Positions 53,750 to 62,817 of a stretch of DNA of 64,000 nt are shown here, one piece after another. Below the pieces are notes generated by a model. The model was not told where the DNA came from and ran no database searches. It saw nothing but the letters and a program-made list of their open reading frames with translations. This DNA comes from Sphingomonas daechungensis (lineage in GTDB: Bacteria > Pseudomonadota > Alphaproteobacteria > Sphingomonadales > Sphingomonadaceae): NCBI RefSeq assembly GCF_014489495.1, contig NZ_CP060781.1:1-64000 (forward strand), in the 5' to 3' direction. Position numbers and translations under genes: made by a program. Position 1 is the stretch's first letter, and each line of letters opens with the position of its first letter.

Positions 53750-54059
53750 CTCGGCGGCTGCTCGGGACGCGCCGTCCTCAGTTCTTGTGCTGGCAGGGCT
53801 TGAGGAGGCTCTCGATCGGGCGCTCACAGAGATGCTAACTGCGCTTTAGCGGCAGAATCGGCGAAAAAGACGTTCGCTCTGCTCAGCTAATGAAGCCACC
53901 AATCTGGAAACAGTCGGCATTCCGACCAACTGATCGAACCTCCCTGGGGAGGGGTTTGTGGTGGTCGTTGGTATCTGAACCAGTGCAGCTTATGCGGGTC
54001 GCACAGTAACTCCACGATATCGCGCAGATTGCTTCCCACGGAGCGTCCCCAATCGTCGC

Positions 54060-56603
54060 TCAGGCCGCGCTTGCGACCGGCTCCTCTCCCAGCGCGCGCC
54101 GTAGATAGGTTGCGGTGCAGCTGGTCTTGAACGACGCAATTCTTGCCGGCGGGCCTGCGATGACAATACGGCCGCCATCTTCACCGGCACCGGGCCGATG
54201 TCGATCACCCAGTCGCTCGCCGCTGCGAGCTTCATGTCGTGGTCGACGAGGATGACGCTGTTCCCGGTGTCGACCAGGGTCTGCAGCTGGTTGAGCAATC
54301 GCTCGACATCGGTCGGGTGGAGTCCGGTGGTCGGCTCGTCGAGCACATAAAGCGCGCCGCCGCGCTGCGCGCGCTGCAATTCGGTGGCGAGCTTGACCCG
54401 TTGCGCCTCGCCGCCGGAAAATTCGGTCGCGGGCTGGCCGAGACGCAGATAGTCGAGCCCGACCTCGCGAAGCACTTTGAGCGACCGGCAGACATTGGGC
54501 GCGTCGGCGAAGAAATCCCACGCTCCCTCGACGGTGAGGGCGAGCACATCGGCGATGGACTTGCCGCGATAGATGATTTCGAGCGTCTTCGGATTGTAGC
54601 GGGTGCCGTGACAGACCGGGCAGGGCGCGTAGACGCTCGGAAGGAAGAGTAATTCGACCATCACGAAGCCCTCGCCTTCGCAGCGCGGGCAGCGGCCCTT
54701 GGCGACATTGAACGAGAATCGGCCGGCGTCGTAATGCCTGGTCCTCGCCTCGGGAGTCGCCGCGAAAAGGGCGCGGACATGGTCGAACAGCCCCGTGTAG
54801 GTGGCGAGGTTCGAGCGCGGGGTGCGTCCGATCGGCTTCTGGTCGACCTCGATCAGGCGCCTGATGTCCTCGATTCCGCCGACGATCCGGCCCTCGCTGG
54901 GAGCGGCTGGACGGTCCTCGAGCAGGGCTTCGGCATCTTCCGGCTCCTCAACCGGTGCCGCAGCGCCGAGGGCTTCGCCGACCAACTCAACCAGCGCCTG
55001 GCTGACCAGGCTTGATTTGCCAGATCCGGAGATCCCCGTGACCGTCGTCAGCACGCCGAGCGGAAAGGCGCAGTCGAGCGCCTTGAGATTGTTGCGCGTC
55101 ACCCCTTCCAGCCGAAGCCACCCCGCCGGTGCACGCAGCCGGCTCGGCACGCCGCCCCCTCGGCGAACAGATGACGGCGCGTCTCCGAGGCCTCGACGCT
55201 GCGCAGTCCCTCGATCGGGCCGCTATAGAGGATCTCGCCGCCATGCTCGCCGGCGGCCGGGCCGACATCGACGATCCAGTCGGCACGGCGAACGACGTCC
55301 ATCTCATGCTCGACGACGAACAGCGAATTGCCGACCGCCTTCAATCCGTCGAGCGCACGCAGCAGAGCCTCGGTGTCGGCGGGATGGAGCCCAGCCGAAG
55401 GTTCGTCCATCACATACACGACCCCGAACAGGTTGGAGACCACCTGGGTCGCCAGCCGCAGCCGCTGGAGTTCGCCCGGCGACAAGGTCGGGGTGCTCCG
55501 CTCCAGCGTCAGATAGCCGAGGCCGAGATCGAGCAGTACCGACAGTCTGCGGCACAGATCGCCGGCGATGCGCTCGACCACCAACGCCTTCTCGGGGTGC
55601 GTCTTGCGCAGCGCCTTCAGCTTGCCGGCTTTAGCCTCGGCATAAGGCGCGAAGATCTTAGAGAAGCGGGCCATGGGCAGGCGGCCCATCTCGGCGATGT
55701 CCAGCCCTTCGAACCGAACCGACAGGGCTTCCGGCCGCAGCCTTTTGCCGTGGCAGACCGGGCAGGCGCGGCCGATCATAAAGCGGGCCGCTCGCTTCTT
55801 CATCATCGCGCTCTGGGTGGTCGCATAGCTGTGGGTGACATGGCGCTTTGCGCTTGAGAACGTGCCCATATAGGCCGGCTCGACTTTCCGGCGGATCGCG
55901 CGCTGGATCTCGTCATGGCTCCAGCCGGGATAGACGGGCACCTGCGGCTGCTCGTCAGTGAACAATATCCAGTTGCGCACTTCCTTCGGCAGGTTGCGCC
56001 ACGGCGTGTCGACGTCAATCCCTAGACTGATCAGAATGTCGCGCAGATTCTGGCCACCCCAGGCCGTCGGCCAAGCGGCGATGGCGCGCTCCCGGATGGT
56101 TTTCGAAGGTTCGGGCACCATCGAGGCTTCCGTCACCTCGTGGATCCAGCCGAGACCGTGGCAGCGCGGACAAGCCCCTTCGGGCGTGTTGGGCGAGAAG
56201 GATTCCGCATCGAGATGCGGCTGTCCGCGCGGATAGTCGCCGGCGCGCGAGTAAAGCATGCGCAGCAGATTAGAGAGGGTGGTGACGCTCCCGACCGATG
56301 ATCTCGTCGTTGGCGATCCGCGCTGCTGCTGAAGCGCCACCGCCGGGGCAGGCCCTCTATCTCGTCGACCTCGGGCACCTCCATCTGGTGAAAGAGACGG
56401 CGGGCGTAGGGCGAGACCGATTCGAGATAGCGGCGCTGGGCCTCGGCATAGAGAGTGGAGAAAGCGAGCGACGACTTGCCCGATCCCGACACGCCAGTGA
56501 ACGCGACGAACGCGTCGCGTGGGATTTCGACATCGACATTCTTGAGATTGTGTTCCCGTGCACCGCGCACACGGACGAAGCCGGAGACCTTAGCATCTGT
56601 CAC
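54060..56603 (-). CDS. UvrA-type excinuclease ABC protein, short class (three frameshifts)
   Basis: GTG 56603 has an AGGAG site ([20 protein letters not shown]). Two ABC modules are present: Walker A in [19 protein letters not shown] and [18 protein letters not shown]; signatures [14 protein letters not shown] (Pro in place of Gly) and [15 protein letters not shown]; Walker B in [13 protein letters not shown] and [13 protein letters not shown]. Zinc cysteines appear as [27 protein letters not shown] and CPVCHGTRY. Frame changes lie near 56320, 55130 and 54190. About 845 residues, about 100 shorter than UvrA, so a UvrA2/DrrC-like protein for DNA-damage or drug tolerance is likelier than the housekeeping UvrA. 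Confidence 0.85.
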
Positions 56604-56707
56604 GCGGACCACTCCTCTTCGGATTGAGCGACCGAGCCCGTCGTGCTGCGTTGAAGGGGCGATCATCTTTGACACCGGATTACGGAAATCGGACGCGGGT
56701 CTCGTGG

Positions 56708-57022
56708 CTAAAATGCTTCCGCCACTGCTTCCTTGGACGCCAGCAGCTCGGCATGCTCGATTTGGGGGACGTTGCTGAGCAAATTCGGGGCGTGGGCAAT
56801 CAGCGCCTGGCCGACCTTTCCGGCCAAATGCGCCAGCCGATCCTTCTCGCTTCCGAACGTGTCGAAGATCGCGAAGTCACGCGGGCCGAACTTGACGGCA
56901 TACCAGTCGATCGTTCCCTCCTCCTCCATGACGTTGTCAAGCGCGCTCCTGAGGAACTCTTCGACCTCGTCCTCCTTGCCTTCCTTCGCCTTGAGGCGAA
57001 CGAACAATGCACGGTCAATCAT
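56708..57022 (-). CDS. Antibiotic-biosynthesis-monooxygenase (ABM) domain protein
   Basis: The intact 104-residue product is a ferredoxin-like ABM fold: [60 protein letters not shown] and [20 protein letters not shown]. Such proteins are small quinol or polyketide monooxygenases, or binding proteins. It lies between the UvrA-like gene and the TMEM175-type gene on the same strand; shared transcription is possible. Confidence 0.8.
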   Translation of the reverse strand: MIDRALFVRLKAKEGKEDEVEEFLRSALDNVMEEEGTIDWYAVKFGPRDFAIFDTFGSEKDRLAHLAGKVGQALIAHAPNLLSNVPQIEHAELLASKEAVAEAF

Positions 57023-57058
57023 CAGCTTTCTCCTTCTTCGATAGATGGGAACTTGAAG

Positions 57059-57733
57059 CTACGAATCCTCTTTCTCTTCGCGGCGCGGTTCCTGCCCGGG
57101 CCGATAGCGCGGGCTGGGCTGCGGAATGAGGAACCAGGCGACTGTAAGCATGGAAAGTCCGGCGCCGATCTGTGGCGCCGCTGCCGCCACGGGCACCGCT
57201 GCGATCAAAATCAGCGTCGCGATGCCGTAACGTCGCGTCATCTGCTTCAGAAAGTCTGGCGCAAGGCGATCGTCCATCACCCTACGCTCGCCCGACATTC
57301 CGTAGAACCATTTCATCATCCAGACGACCGCCGTGGCGGCCATCCCGACGGTCAGCGTCACCGCCGCCGCCGGCTCGGACGGGGTGCCGAATTGATAGCA
57401 CCAAACCCGGATCGGATAGGGGGTCACCACGATCGCCAGCAGGAACAGAAGGTTGATCAGCCCGAAGACATGATCGCTGCGCGCGTAGATCCGGCCCGTA
57501 TAATGGTGCTGCAACCAAAAGGCGCCGATGGTGATGTAGCAGAGTAGCAAGGCGAGATGCTCGCGCCATTGCTCCGCCATGGCGATGCCGAGGCTCGTAT
57601 AGCCGTGTGGCCCATCGGGAGCGCCCGGCGGCTTGATCTCGACGATTAGCAGGGTGAGCGCGATCGCAAACACCCCGTCCGTGAAGCCTTCGAAGCGAGC
57701 AAGGCCCCGAATCGCGCCGTAATTCTTCGCCAT
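57059..57733 (-). CDS. TMEM175-family (DUF1211) potassium channel-like membrane protein
   Basis: ATG 57733 (MAKNYGAIRGLARFEGFTDG). The first helix holds the family motif as RFEGFTDGVFAIALTLLIVE (R-x-x-x-F-S/T-D-x-x-x-A-I-x-x-T). Further segments are LALLLCYITIGAFWLQHHYT, FGLINLLFLLAIVVTPYPIR, VTLTVGMAATAVVWMMKWFY and IATLILIAAVPVAAAAPQIG, six helices in all. Bacterial members form tetrameric K+-conducting channels. About 224 residues, intact. Confidence 0.85.
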   Translation of the reverse strand: MAKNYGAIRGLARFEGFTDGVFAIALTLLIVEIKPPGAPDGPHGYTSLGIAMAEQWREHLALLLCYITIGAFWLQHHYTGRIYARSDHVFGLINLLFLLAIVVTPYPIRVWCYQFGTPSEPAAAVTLTVGMAATAVVWMMKWFYGMSGERRVMDDRLAPDFLKQMTRRYGIATLILIAAVPVAAAAPQIGAGLSMLTVAWFLIPQPSPRYRPGQEPRREEKEDS

Positions 57734-57960
57734 GAGGCTATCCCATCTGTAGGCCAACAGATGGGACGGCATGAAGTTGCCAATGCCGTTCAAAACCGCA
57801 CGCTCCAAGTGCTGGTCATCGCCGGGGATGTTCGCGGCGAGCCGGATCGGAGACGCATTCGGAACGAAGCCCACTCACCACGGATTTAGTGAAATGATCG
57901 CTGTCAACGACGGCGAAACTTCCGTCGAGGCGAGCCTCAGGGCAACATCAGGAGTCGAGG

Positions 57961-58794
57961 ATGCAGTTTCGGCAGTTTGGCCTAACCGCGCAGGACCTTC
58001 CGATCGTCGGCCAGGGCACTTGGGAGATCGATGAGAGTAAGCGGGAGCTTGCCATTGCAGCGCTCCGCCGCGGCCTCGACGAGGGCATGACACACATCGA
58101 CACCGCCGAAATGTACGGCGACGCCGAATTGCTGATCGCGTAAGCGATCGACGGCCGACGCGACGAGCTGTTTCTCGTCTCGAAAGTCCTTCCCCAGAAT
58201 GCGATGGCCGATAGGGTAATCGCGGCGTGCGAACGCTCGCTGTCACGCCTCGGGACGGATCGTCTCGACTGCTACCTGCTGCACTGGCGCGGCCGGATTC
58301 CGCTGAGTGAAACATTCGCGGGATTCGAGCAGTTGACGCGTTCAGGTAAGATTCTCGCCTGGGGCGTCAGCAACTTCGACGTTCCCGATCTCGACGAAGC
58401 GCTTCACATTGCAGGCCCGGGCAAGATCGCCTGCAACCAGGTCCTCTACAATCTCGAAGAACGGGCAATCGAGCATGAAGTCATCCCGTGGTGCGACCGG
58501 CACGGGACGGCAGTGGTCGCCTACAGCCCGTTCGGGCACGGGAACTTCCCCGGCGAGCATTCGCCGGCAGGACGAGTGCTCGCGGAGATTGCGGCGGCCC
58601 ACGATGCGACGTCCCGCCAGGTCGCGCTCGCCTTTCTCGCTCGCTTGACGTTCGTGATTCCTAAGGCGTCGAGTTCAAAACATGCCGGCGAAAACGCCGC
58701 CGCAGGCGATCTCAAGCTGTCCGACATCGAACTGGCGCGTATCGACGCTGCCTTCCCTCGCGGGCCAAAACCCGCAGGTCTGCCGATGCTTTAG
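57961..58794 (+). pseudogene. Aldo/keto reductase interrupted by an in-frame stop
   Basis: One continuous frame reads MQFRQFGLTAQDLPIVGQGT, WEIDESKRELAIAALRRGLD, EGMTHIDTAEMYGDAELLIA, then TAA at 58141-58143, then AIDGRRDELFLVSKVLPQNA and on to the end (VAYSPFGHGNFPGEH, LTFVIPKASSSKHAGENAAA). The catalytic Asp and Tyr (D-T-A-E-M-Y-G), Lys (LVSKV) and His (LLHWRG) are all present. The stop replaces the Glu of the usual E-A-I (GAA to TAA). A reinitiation at ATG 58204 would lack the active site. Either a true nonsense mutation or a base error. Confidence 0.8.
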
Positions 58795-59017
58795 CAGCTC
58801 ATCGCGGTTTGAAAGGGCTTCGGAATTTATTTTCGGTGATCCGCCGTTCCGCAACTGTCTGCACTTGGTGGGAAGCGGACATTGCTTCTAAATACAGTAT
58901 TGCGCGTTGGTAAGCTGTCGCGTCCATGGTACATGAATACATCGCGCGGAATTCCCTCTTTGTAGGCGTGCGCGACTGAGAGTCGAAGTGCTCCCGCTTA
59001 CAAGTCGGGAGTCGGCC

Positions 59018-59140
59018 ATGAATGAAGTTGCCTCCGATAACGGCAGCGCGGAGGCAAATGGAGCGGGTACCTTTATTCCAGCGCAAGTGACGCTATCGCC
59101 GCAGCGAAGCATGGATCTTCAGCGGGGCGGTGCAGTGTGA
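59018..59140 (+). CDS. Small hypothetical protein, first of a three-gene unit
   Basis: The 40-residue frame (MNEVASDNGSAEANGAGTFI, PAQVTLSPQRSMDLQRGGAV) ends as TGATG, overlapping the start of the next gene. It may be a translation-coupled partner. The 223 bp before it show no gene. Confidence 0.4.
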   Translation: MNEVASDNGSAEANGAGTFIPAQVTLSPQRSMDLQRGGAV

Positions 59141-59376
59141 TGTCCAGCACGAGTAGTAGCGATGAAACGTCAATTGTCGACTACTGGCATGAATGGGAGA
59201 TCAAGGGCGCTGAGAGGCAAGTCGTCCTTTGCGTCGAAACCGACCTCGAACTCGATCCGGGTCGCGACGGCTTTGACCGGGTGCAGCTCGATGCATTGCT
59301 CCACCAGGCCTCCGAGCTCATGAAAGCCAGCCCCAGTCCGATCGATTTCATCCGTATCGTGCAAGCCGAGAATTAG
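59140..59376 (+). CDS. Small hypothetical protein
   Basis: The product (SIVDYWHEWEIKGAERQVVL, CVETDLELDPGRDGFDRVQL, DALLHQASELMKASPSPIDF, IRIVQAEN) has an alternating strand-helix pattern, about 78 residues. It has coupled starts (GTG 59137, ATG 59140) with the upstream frame. No domain recognised. Confidence 0.55.
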   Translation: MSSTSSSDETSIVDYWHEWEIKGAERQVVLCVETDLELDPGRDGFDRVQLDALLHQASELMKASPSPIDFIRIVQAEN

Positions 59377-59389
59377 GGCGGTCGGCACC

Positions 59390-59566
59390 ATGTACCGACT
59401 GAATCTCTACAGCGGAAACAAGCTCACCCGCACAGAGCTCCTAGAAGCGCCGCTGGAAGAAGCCAAGGAGTTGGCGGTCGCGGCGATCGGCCTCGAAAAA
59501 GCGCATCGGGTAGAATTGGTGAACCGGGCCGGGTCGGTCATCTTTCAGCGCTGGGCTGTCTTGTAG
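59390..59566 (+). CDS. Small hypothetical protein
   Basis: The 58-residue frame (MYRLNLYSGNKLTRTELLEA, PLEEAKELAVAAIGLEKAHR, VELVNRAGSVIFQRWAVL) follows the previous gene by 13 bp. Its beta-alpha-beta pattern with a final strand is complete. It overlaps the convergent gene at 59538 by 29 bp. Confidence 0.55.
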   Translation: MYRLNLYSGNKLTRTELLEAPLEEAKELAVAAIGLEKAHRVELVNRAGSVIFQRWAVL

Positions 59567-59783
59567 GTCGCGCTCGCCGGGCGATCTCCAGCTCCAGCTC
59601 CGAAATCAGGTGCTTCAGCCCGTTCGACGGCAAGGCCACGCAGGAGGACAATTCGGTCCGTGCGTGCGATACGAGGTCTGACCAGAACTTTATGGTGTCC
59701 GCGTGAACCGGACGTTGCCGCAAGCGACCGGCGCTGCGAATTGCCGAGATGAGGTTTCCCTCGGTGCTGCCGTGTAACTTCAT
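59538..59783 (-). CDS. Small hypothetical protein
   Basis: ATG 59783 follows an AAGGTGGG site. The 81-residue product (MKLHGSTEGNLISAIRSAGR, LRQRPVHADTIKFWSDLVSH, ARTELSSCVALPSNGLKHLI) is mostly helical. The frame is open upstream to 59978, but that part belongs to another gene (59794). No domain recognised. Confidence 0.45.
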   Translation of the reverse strand: MKLHGSTEGNLISAIRSAGRLRQRPVHADTIKFWSDLVSHARTELSSCVALPSNGLKHLISELELEIARRARPTRQPSAER

Positions 59784-59793
59784 GTTTCCCACC

Positions 59794-60070
59794 TTAGAAT
59801 GGCCGAGATCCCGACATTCGCTTCGACGCATTGGGCGGGCGACGAACTTCTCGCTGAGGTTCGGAAAAATCTCGCGCGTCAACTTGGGCGATCCTTCGCC
59901 TGAGGCCATGGGACTTACCATGCGGGCGTCGTTCCTGTTCTTCGCTACGGAGATGAGCGCGGCGTAGGCGTCGGCCAACTACTGATGTGCAAGGCGCGAC
60001 CTGCCGCAGGCAGCATTGTCGGCGTTGAACAAGGAGACTTGTTGCCTTCTGTAAGATAATTGAGGTCCAT
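59794..60070 (-). CDS. Small hypothetical protein (frameshifted)
   Basis: ATG 60070 gives MDLNYL; in other frames the sequence continues QQVSLFNADNAACGRSR and LADAYAALISVAKNRNDARM, SPKLTREIFPNLSEKFVAR, with a TAA at 59794-59796 just before the ribosome site of the next gene. The M-D-L-x-Y-L...R-Q-Q-x-S-L...A...R-x-A-H...L-A-x-x-Y-A pattern is one I associate with a common alphaproteobacterial small protein. At least two frame changes are needed. Confidence 0.4.
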
Positions 60071-60242
60071 AAGACGCTCCCAAAACGCCAGCGGGAACGC
60101 GATCGGTCTCTCAGCTGCGCAAGCCTGTCGAAGAAATCGCGCGATGAGGGCCATTAACACGATTCAACATCTAAACCTAAACATCGGAATGACTTTCGTT
60201 CCCGGCTTACAAAGCTGCCCATTGGCTGCTACATATTTGAGG

Positions 60243-60298
60243 CTACCAGTCTACAACTGACGGTTTTTGGCGCTTAGCGGCCCTTTTTCCTTCTCACG
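60243..60298 (+). promoter_or_regulatory. Conserved 5' leader of a cold-shock gene
   Basis: CTACCAGTC, then CGGTTTTTGGCGCTTAG and a pyrimidine tract (CCCTTTTTCCTTCTC), matching 27035-27095 in order and spacing. Confidence 0.55.
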
Positions 60299-60351
60299 CA
60301 GCTTCTAGCAGAGGTCGCCGATGTCCGGCGCCCAAAGGAAGGGAAATCAAA

Positions 60352-60639
60352 ATGCCGATCGGCACCGTAAAATTCTTCGATACCACCAAGGGCTTTGGGT
60401 TCATCCAGCCCGACGACGGCAGCAGGGACGCGTTCGTGCACATCAGCGCCGTCGAGCGGGCGGGCATGAGTGGGCTCTGCGAAAACCAGCGCATTTCCTA
60501 TGATCTGGCCGAGGAACGCCCGGGCAAGATGAGTGCGATCAACCTGAAGGTGGGGGACGAGACGGCCAGTTCGGACCAGCCGTCTCCTAAATCGGACGGA
60601 GTATCAACCGAACAGGACTTACTTTCGAAAGGCTCCTAG
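60352..60639 (+). CDS. Cold-shock protein with C-terminal extension
   Basis: ATG 60352 with an AAGGAAGGGAA site. The product reads MPIGTVKFFDTTKGFGFIQP, DDGSRDAFVHISAVERAGMS, ISYDLAEERPGKMSAINLKV, so both RNA-binding motifs are intact. A 25-residue polar tail (TASSDQPSPKSDGVSTEQDL) extends beyond the usual CspA length (95 residues in all). A conserved leader precedes it at 60243-60298. The small gene at 60641 follows at once. Confidence 0.85.
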   Translation: MPIGTVKFFDTTKGFGFIQPDDGSRDAFVHISAVERAGMSGLCENQRISYDLAEERPGKMSAINLKVGDETASSDQPSPKSDGVSTEQDLLSKGS

Positions 60640-60640
60640 C

Positions 60641-60790
60641 TTGGCCAAGCGTCCCAGGCGGGTAAAGCCGCACCGACGGCCTCCAGCAGCTCCAAACGAG
60701 TTCCGCCAGGTCGGTGACGCGCAATCGGACGGCACTGATGATTGGATCGATACGATGGTTCGACGCAGCATCGGCCTGCACGGCCCATAA
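60641..60790 (+). CDS. Small basic protein downstream of the cold-shock gene
   Basis: TTG 60641 with a GAAAGG site; the start overlaps none but follows the csp stop by one base. The 49-residue product (MAKRPRRVKPHRRPPAAPNE, FRQVGDAQSDGTDDWIDTMV, RRSIGLHGP) is basic at its start and ends D-D-W-I-D-T-M-V-R-R/K-S-I-x-L-H-G-P, a pattern I associate with small sphingomonad proteins. Cold-shock co-expression is likely from position. Confidence 0.55.
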   Translation: MAKRPRRVKPHRRPPAAPNEFRQVGDAQSDGTDDWIDTMVRRSIGLHGP

Positions 60791-61003
60791 TGTTGGCCAG
60801 ACTGCTACTCCGTCTTCGAAAGGCTTCAAATGGTTTCCTCTCACAGCAACATTCATCAGCTTCGGCCAAGGCTTCGTCTAGTCTCAGCGACAGAGACACC
60901 GCGAATTGCTTCGCGGCCGCGCTTCACCTGCCTGAGCGTCGCGGCGGATGAAACTGATCACGAGCAAGGATCTTCGCTCACGACTTCGCCAAGTCATTAA
61001 TCC

Positions 61004-61267
61004 GTGGCGAAAGAAGAGCTGCTTACAGTCGAAGGCGTAATCGATGAAATTCTACCCGACGGGCGCTTCGGTGTTTTGTTGGATAACGAGCATAAGATCA
61101 TTGCTTACACGGCAGGGAAGATGCGCCGTTTCCGGATACGGTCCATCGTCGGGGATCGAGTCCATGTCGAGATGACTCCCTATGACTTATCGAAGGGACG
61201 AATCGTCTATCGGGAGAAGGTGGTTGGGCACCAACCCGGTCCCCGGCGGCGGCAGTTCCGACGATGA
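61004..61267 (+). CDS. infA: Translation initiation factor IF-1 (paralogue)
   Basis: The OB-fold reads [72 protein letters not shown]. This covers the full 72 residues of IF-1, followed by a basic tail ([15 protein letters not shown]). The tail and the N-E-H-K-I-I change suggest a second, specialised copy rather than the housekeeping gene. It lies near a cold-shock gene, which would fit a role in cold or stress translation. Intact. Confidence 0.85.
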   Translation: MAKEELLTVEGVIDEILPDGRFGVLLDNEHKIIAYTAGKMRRFRIRSIVGDRVHVEMTPYDLSKGRIVYREKVVGHQPGPRRRQFRR

Positions 61268-61298
61268 GCGCGATAGTAAGCCTAAGGTTCTGTTCCCG

Positions 61299-61523
61299 AT
61301 GAACCGTCTCACCAATTCAACCAGATGCGATCCAGGCATCCTAGAGGCACTTATAGCCGATAGGGCTCCGCCACAGGTCGTTTATGCCTACCGCAAAACA
61401 GGTTTGATCGTGACGGTAGAGTCTCGGGAGACGCTCGACGAGCACGACCGCAAGATATGGGACGCCGCGATGGTTGAATTTGCCAATCTCGAATGGGATG
61501 GGCAGCATTCAGATACTCACTGA
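61299..61523 (+). CDS. Small hypothetical protein
   Basis: ATG 61299. The 74-residue product (MNRLTNSTRCDPGILEALIA, DRAPPQVVYAYRKTGLIVTV, ESRETLDEHDRKIWDAAMVE, FANLEWDG) has a strand-helix character with Y-A-Y-R-K-T-G-L-I-V-T, which I associate with a small conserved alphaproteobacterial protein. It is 31 bp after the IF-1 gene, in the same orientation. No function known. Confidence 0.5.
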   Translation: MNRLTNSTRCDPGILEALIADRAPPQVVYAYRKTGLIVTVESRETLDEHDRKIWDAAMVEFANLEWDGQHSDTH

Positions 61524-61550
61524 CGAGGGGACCCAATACAATTCAGGTTA

Positions 61551-61769
61551 ATGACGGAAGTGCAGGTAGGGACTACCCAAATCCCGGTGGACCAAGAAGA
61601 GCTCTTTCGTGACGCCTATCTGCGCGGCGTTCGCGCTGCGATCGAAGAGACCTGCCCGTATATCCCCCAGCCCATACTTTTGGCGATCCTTCAGTGGTCG
61701 TCGGATCTGGATTGTTGGAAGACTGGCGAGCCGCCGCCTCCACCGTCCGAATGGGTCATCGAAGATTAG
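61551..61769 (+). CDS. Small hypothetical protein
   Basis: ATG 61551. The 72-residue product (VDQEELFRDAYLRGVRAAIE, ETCPYIPQPILLAILQWSSD, LDCWKTGEPPPPPSEWVIED) is acidic with a helical start and a proline-rich end. It follows the previous small gene by 27 bp. No domain recognised. Confidence 0.5.
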   Translation: MTEVQVGTTQIPVDQEELFRDAYLRGVRAAIEETCPYIPQPILLAILQWSSDLDCWKTGEPPPPPSEWVIED

Positions 61770-61777
61770 TTGATTGT

Positions 61778-62014
61778 TCAACGATGCGGATCAATAGGAA
61801 AGCCTGTGAGCCGTCCTCCGGCGGGACGCCAATTCCACATTGAGCGGTCGGGCAAGAGAGGCCTGTTCTCGGACCTGAACTGCTCTGAGTTTTGCCAAGC
61901 CAGCAGCTCCCGCAATTGACGGGCTTCCGCGTCCTCAAAAATCGTTCTCACCAAACTCGCTACCAAAATTGTCCACGATGCACGTTGGAACAACCTGACG
62001 ACCGAATGCAGCAC
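61778..62014 (-). CDS. Possible small hypothetical protein
   Basis: The 78-residue frame has a hydrophobic start (LFQRASWTILVASLVRTIFE) and a polar end (DAEARQLRELLAWQNSEQFR). The frame lies 31 bp after a small membrane protein gene on the same strand. It has weak family support. Confidence 0.35.
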   Translation of the reverse strand: MLHSVVRLFQRASWTILVASLVRTIFEDAEARQLRELLAWQNSEQFRSENRPLLPDRSMWNWRPAGGRLTGFPIDPHR

Positions 62015-62045
62015 GTGCGGAAACCGCTGGGGCAGGTGTCAGGAT

Positions 62046-62192
62046 CTATAGATGCGACGATGGGCGAGCGATTGAGCGTCGATCAACTTTTGGGTCACGG
62101 CGTTCCAATCCTGATCTAACAATCAAGGCTACACTGATTATGGTCGTGCTGAGCGCGAAAATTGTCGCGGCGATCGCAAACCAAAAATGCAT
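62046..62192 (-). CDS. Small single-pass membrane protein
   Basis: ATG 62192 with an AGGA site. The 48-residue product is MHFWFAIAATIFALSTTIIS, VALIVRSGLERRDPKVDRRS, IARPSSHL. One clear N-terminal membrane helix is followed by a basic cytosolic tail. Confidence 0.5.
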   Translation of the reverse strand: MHFWFAIAATIFALSTTIISVALIVRSGLERRDPKVDRRSIARPSSHL

Positions 62193-62372
62193 CTTGGAGT
62201 CCTGATGACAGTGGTCCTTAACCGCGCGGCTTAGCGATGCAGTCGGCCCGGTGCGACGACCTGATTAGCGAGCATCCCAAATAGAGACTACGGGCGGTTC
62301 GGATTTGATGGTTAATAATCGGCCATTGAGGTACGAGCCCGATAGCCGCTGCTCTCGATCGAGGAGGGAAGA

Positions 62373-62582
62373 ATGCGCGTCGCCGTGCTCGCTTTGGCAG
62401 TACTCTTCGCTGCTGATCCCGCCTATGCTTACATGGGTCCAGGAGCCGGACTTGCTTTCATCGGCTCGTTATTCGCGCTCATCGCCGCCGTGGGAATCGG
62501 AGCCTTGGGGCTGATCTGGTATCCATTGAAGAAACTCTTTCGATCTAATCGGGGTAGCGAAATGCCGGACCGCGACGCCTGA
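62373..62582 (+). CDS. Small membrane protein with signal-like start
   Basis: ATG 62373 with a GAGGGAAG site. Signal-like start (VAVLALAVLFAADPAYA), then YMGPGAGLAFIGSLFALIAA, VGIGALGLIWYPLKKLFRSN. The Y-x-G-P-G-A-G-L motif followed by a membrane helix and a W-Y-P-x-K-x-L-x-R end is one I associate with a small conserved protein in polysaccharide gene clusters. It lies near the glycosyltransferase at 62818. 69 residues, intact. Confidence 0.65.
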   Translation: MRVAVLALAVLFAADPAYAYMGPGAGLAFIGSLFALIAAVGIGALGLIWYPLKKLFRSNRGSEMPDRDA

Positions 62583-62817
62583 GCATGGGCAAATCCGACA
62601 AGGGACAATGACGGTCTGCGATTGTCGCTTACGAGTGATTCGAAGCACTCCCTCAGGCCCCTATATCGACGACTTTCTGGCGTCGCACTCTGCGCCTTTC
62701 CCAATCACCGACTCGGTGGTGACCTTTGCTCGCCTTGGCAGGTGCCTTTGGGTATTTTGATAGTCGGTGGCGCGGTCTTTTCTGGCTGATTCGAACCGGC
62801 ATTACCGTAGCCTCAAG

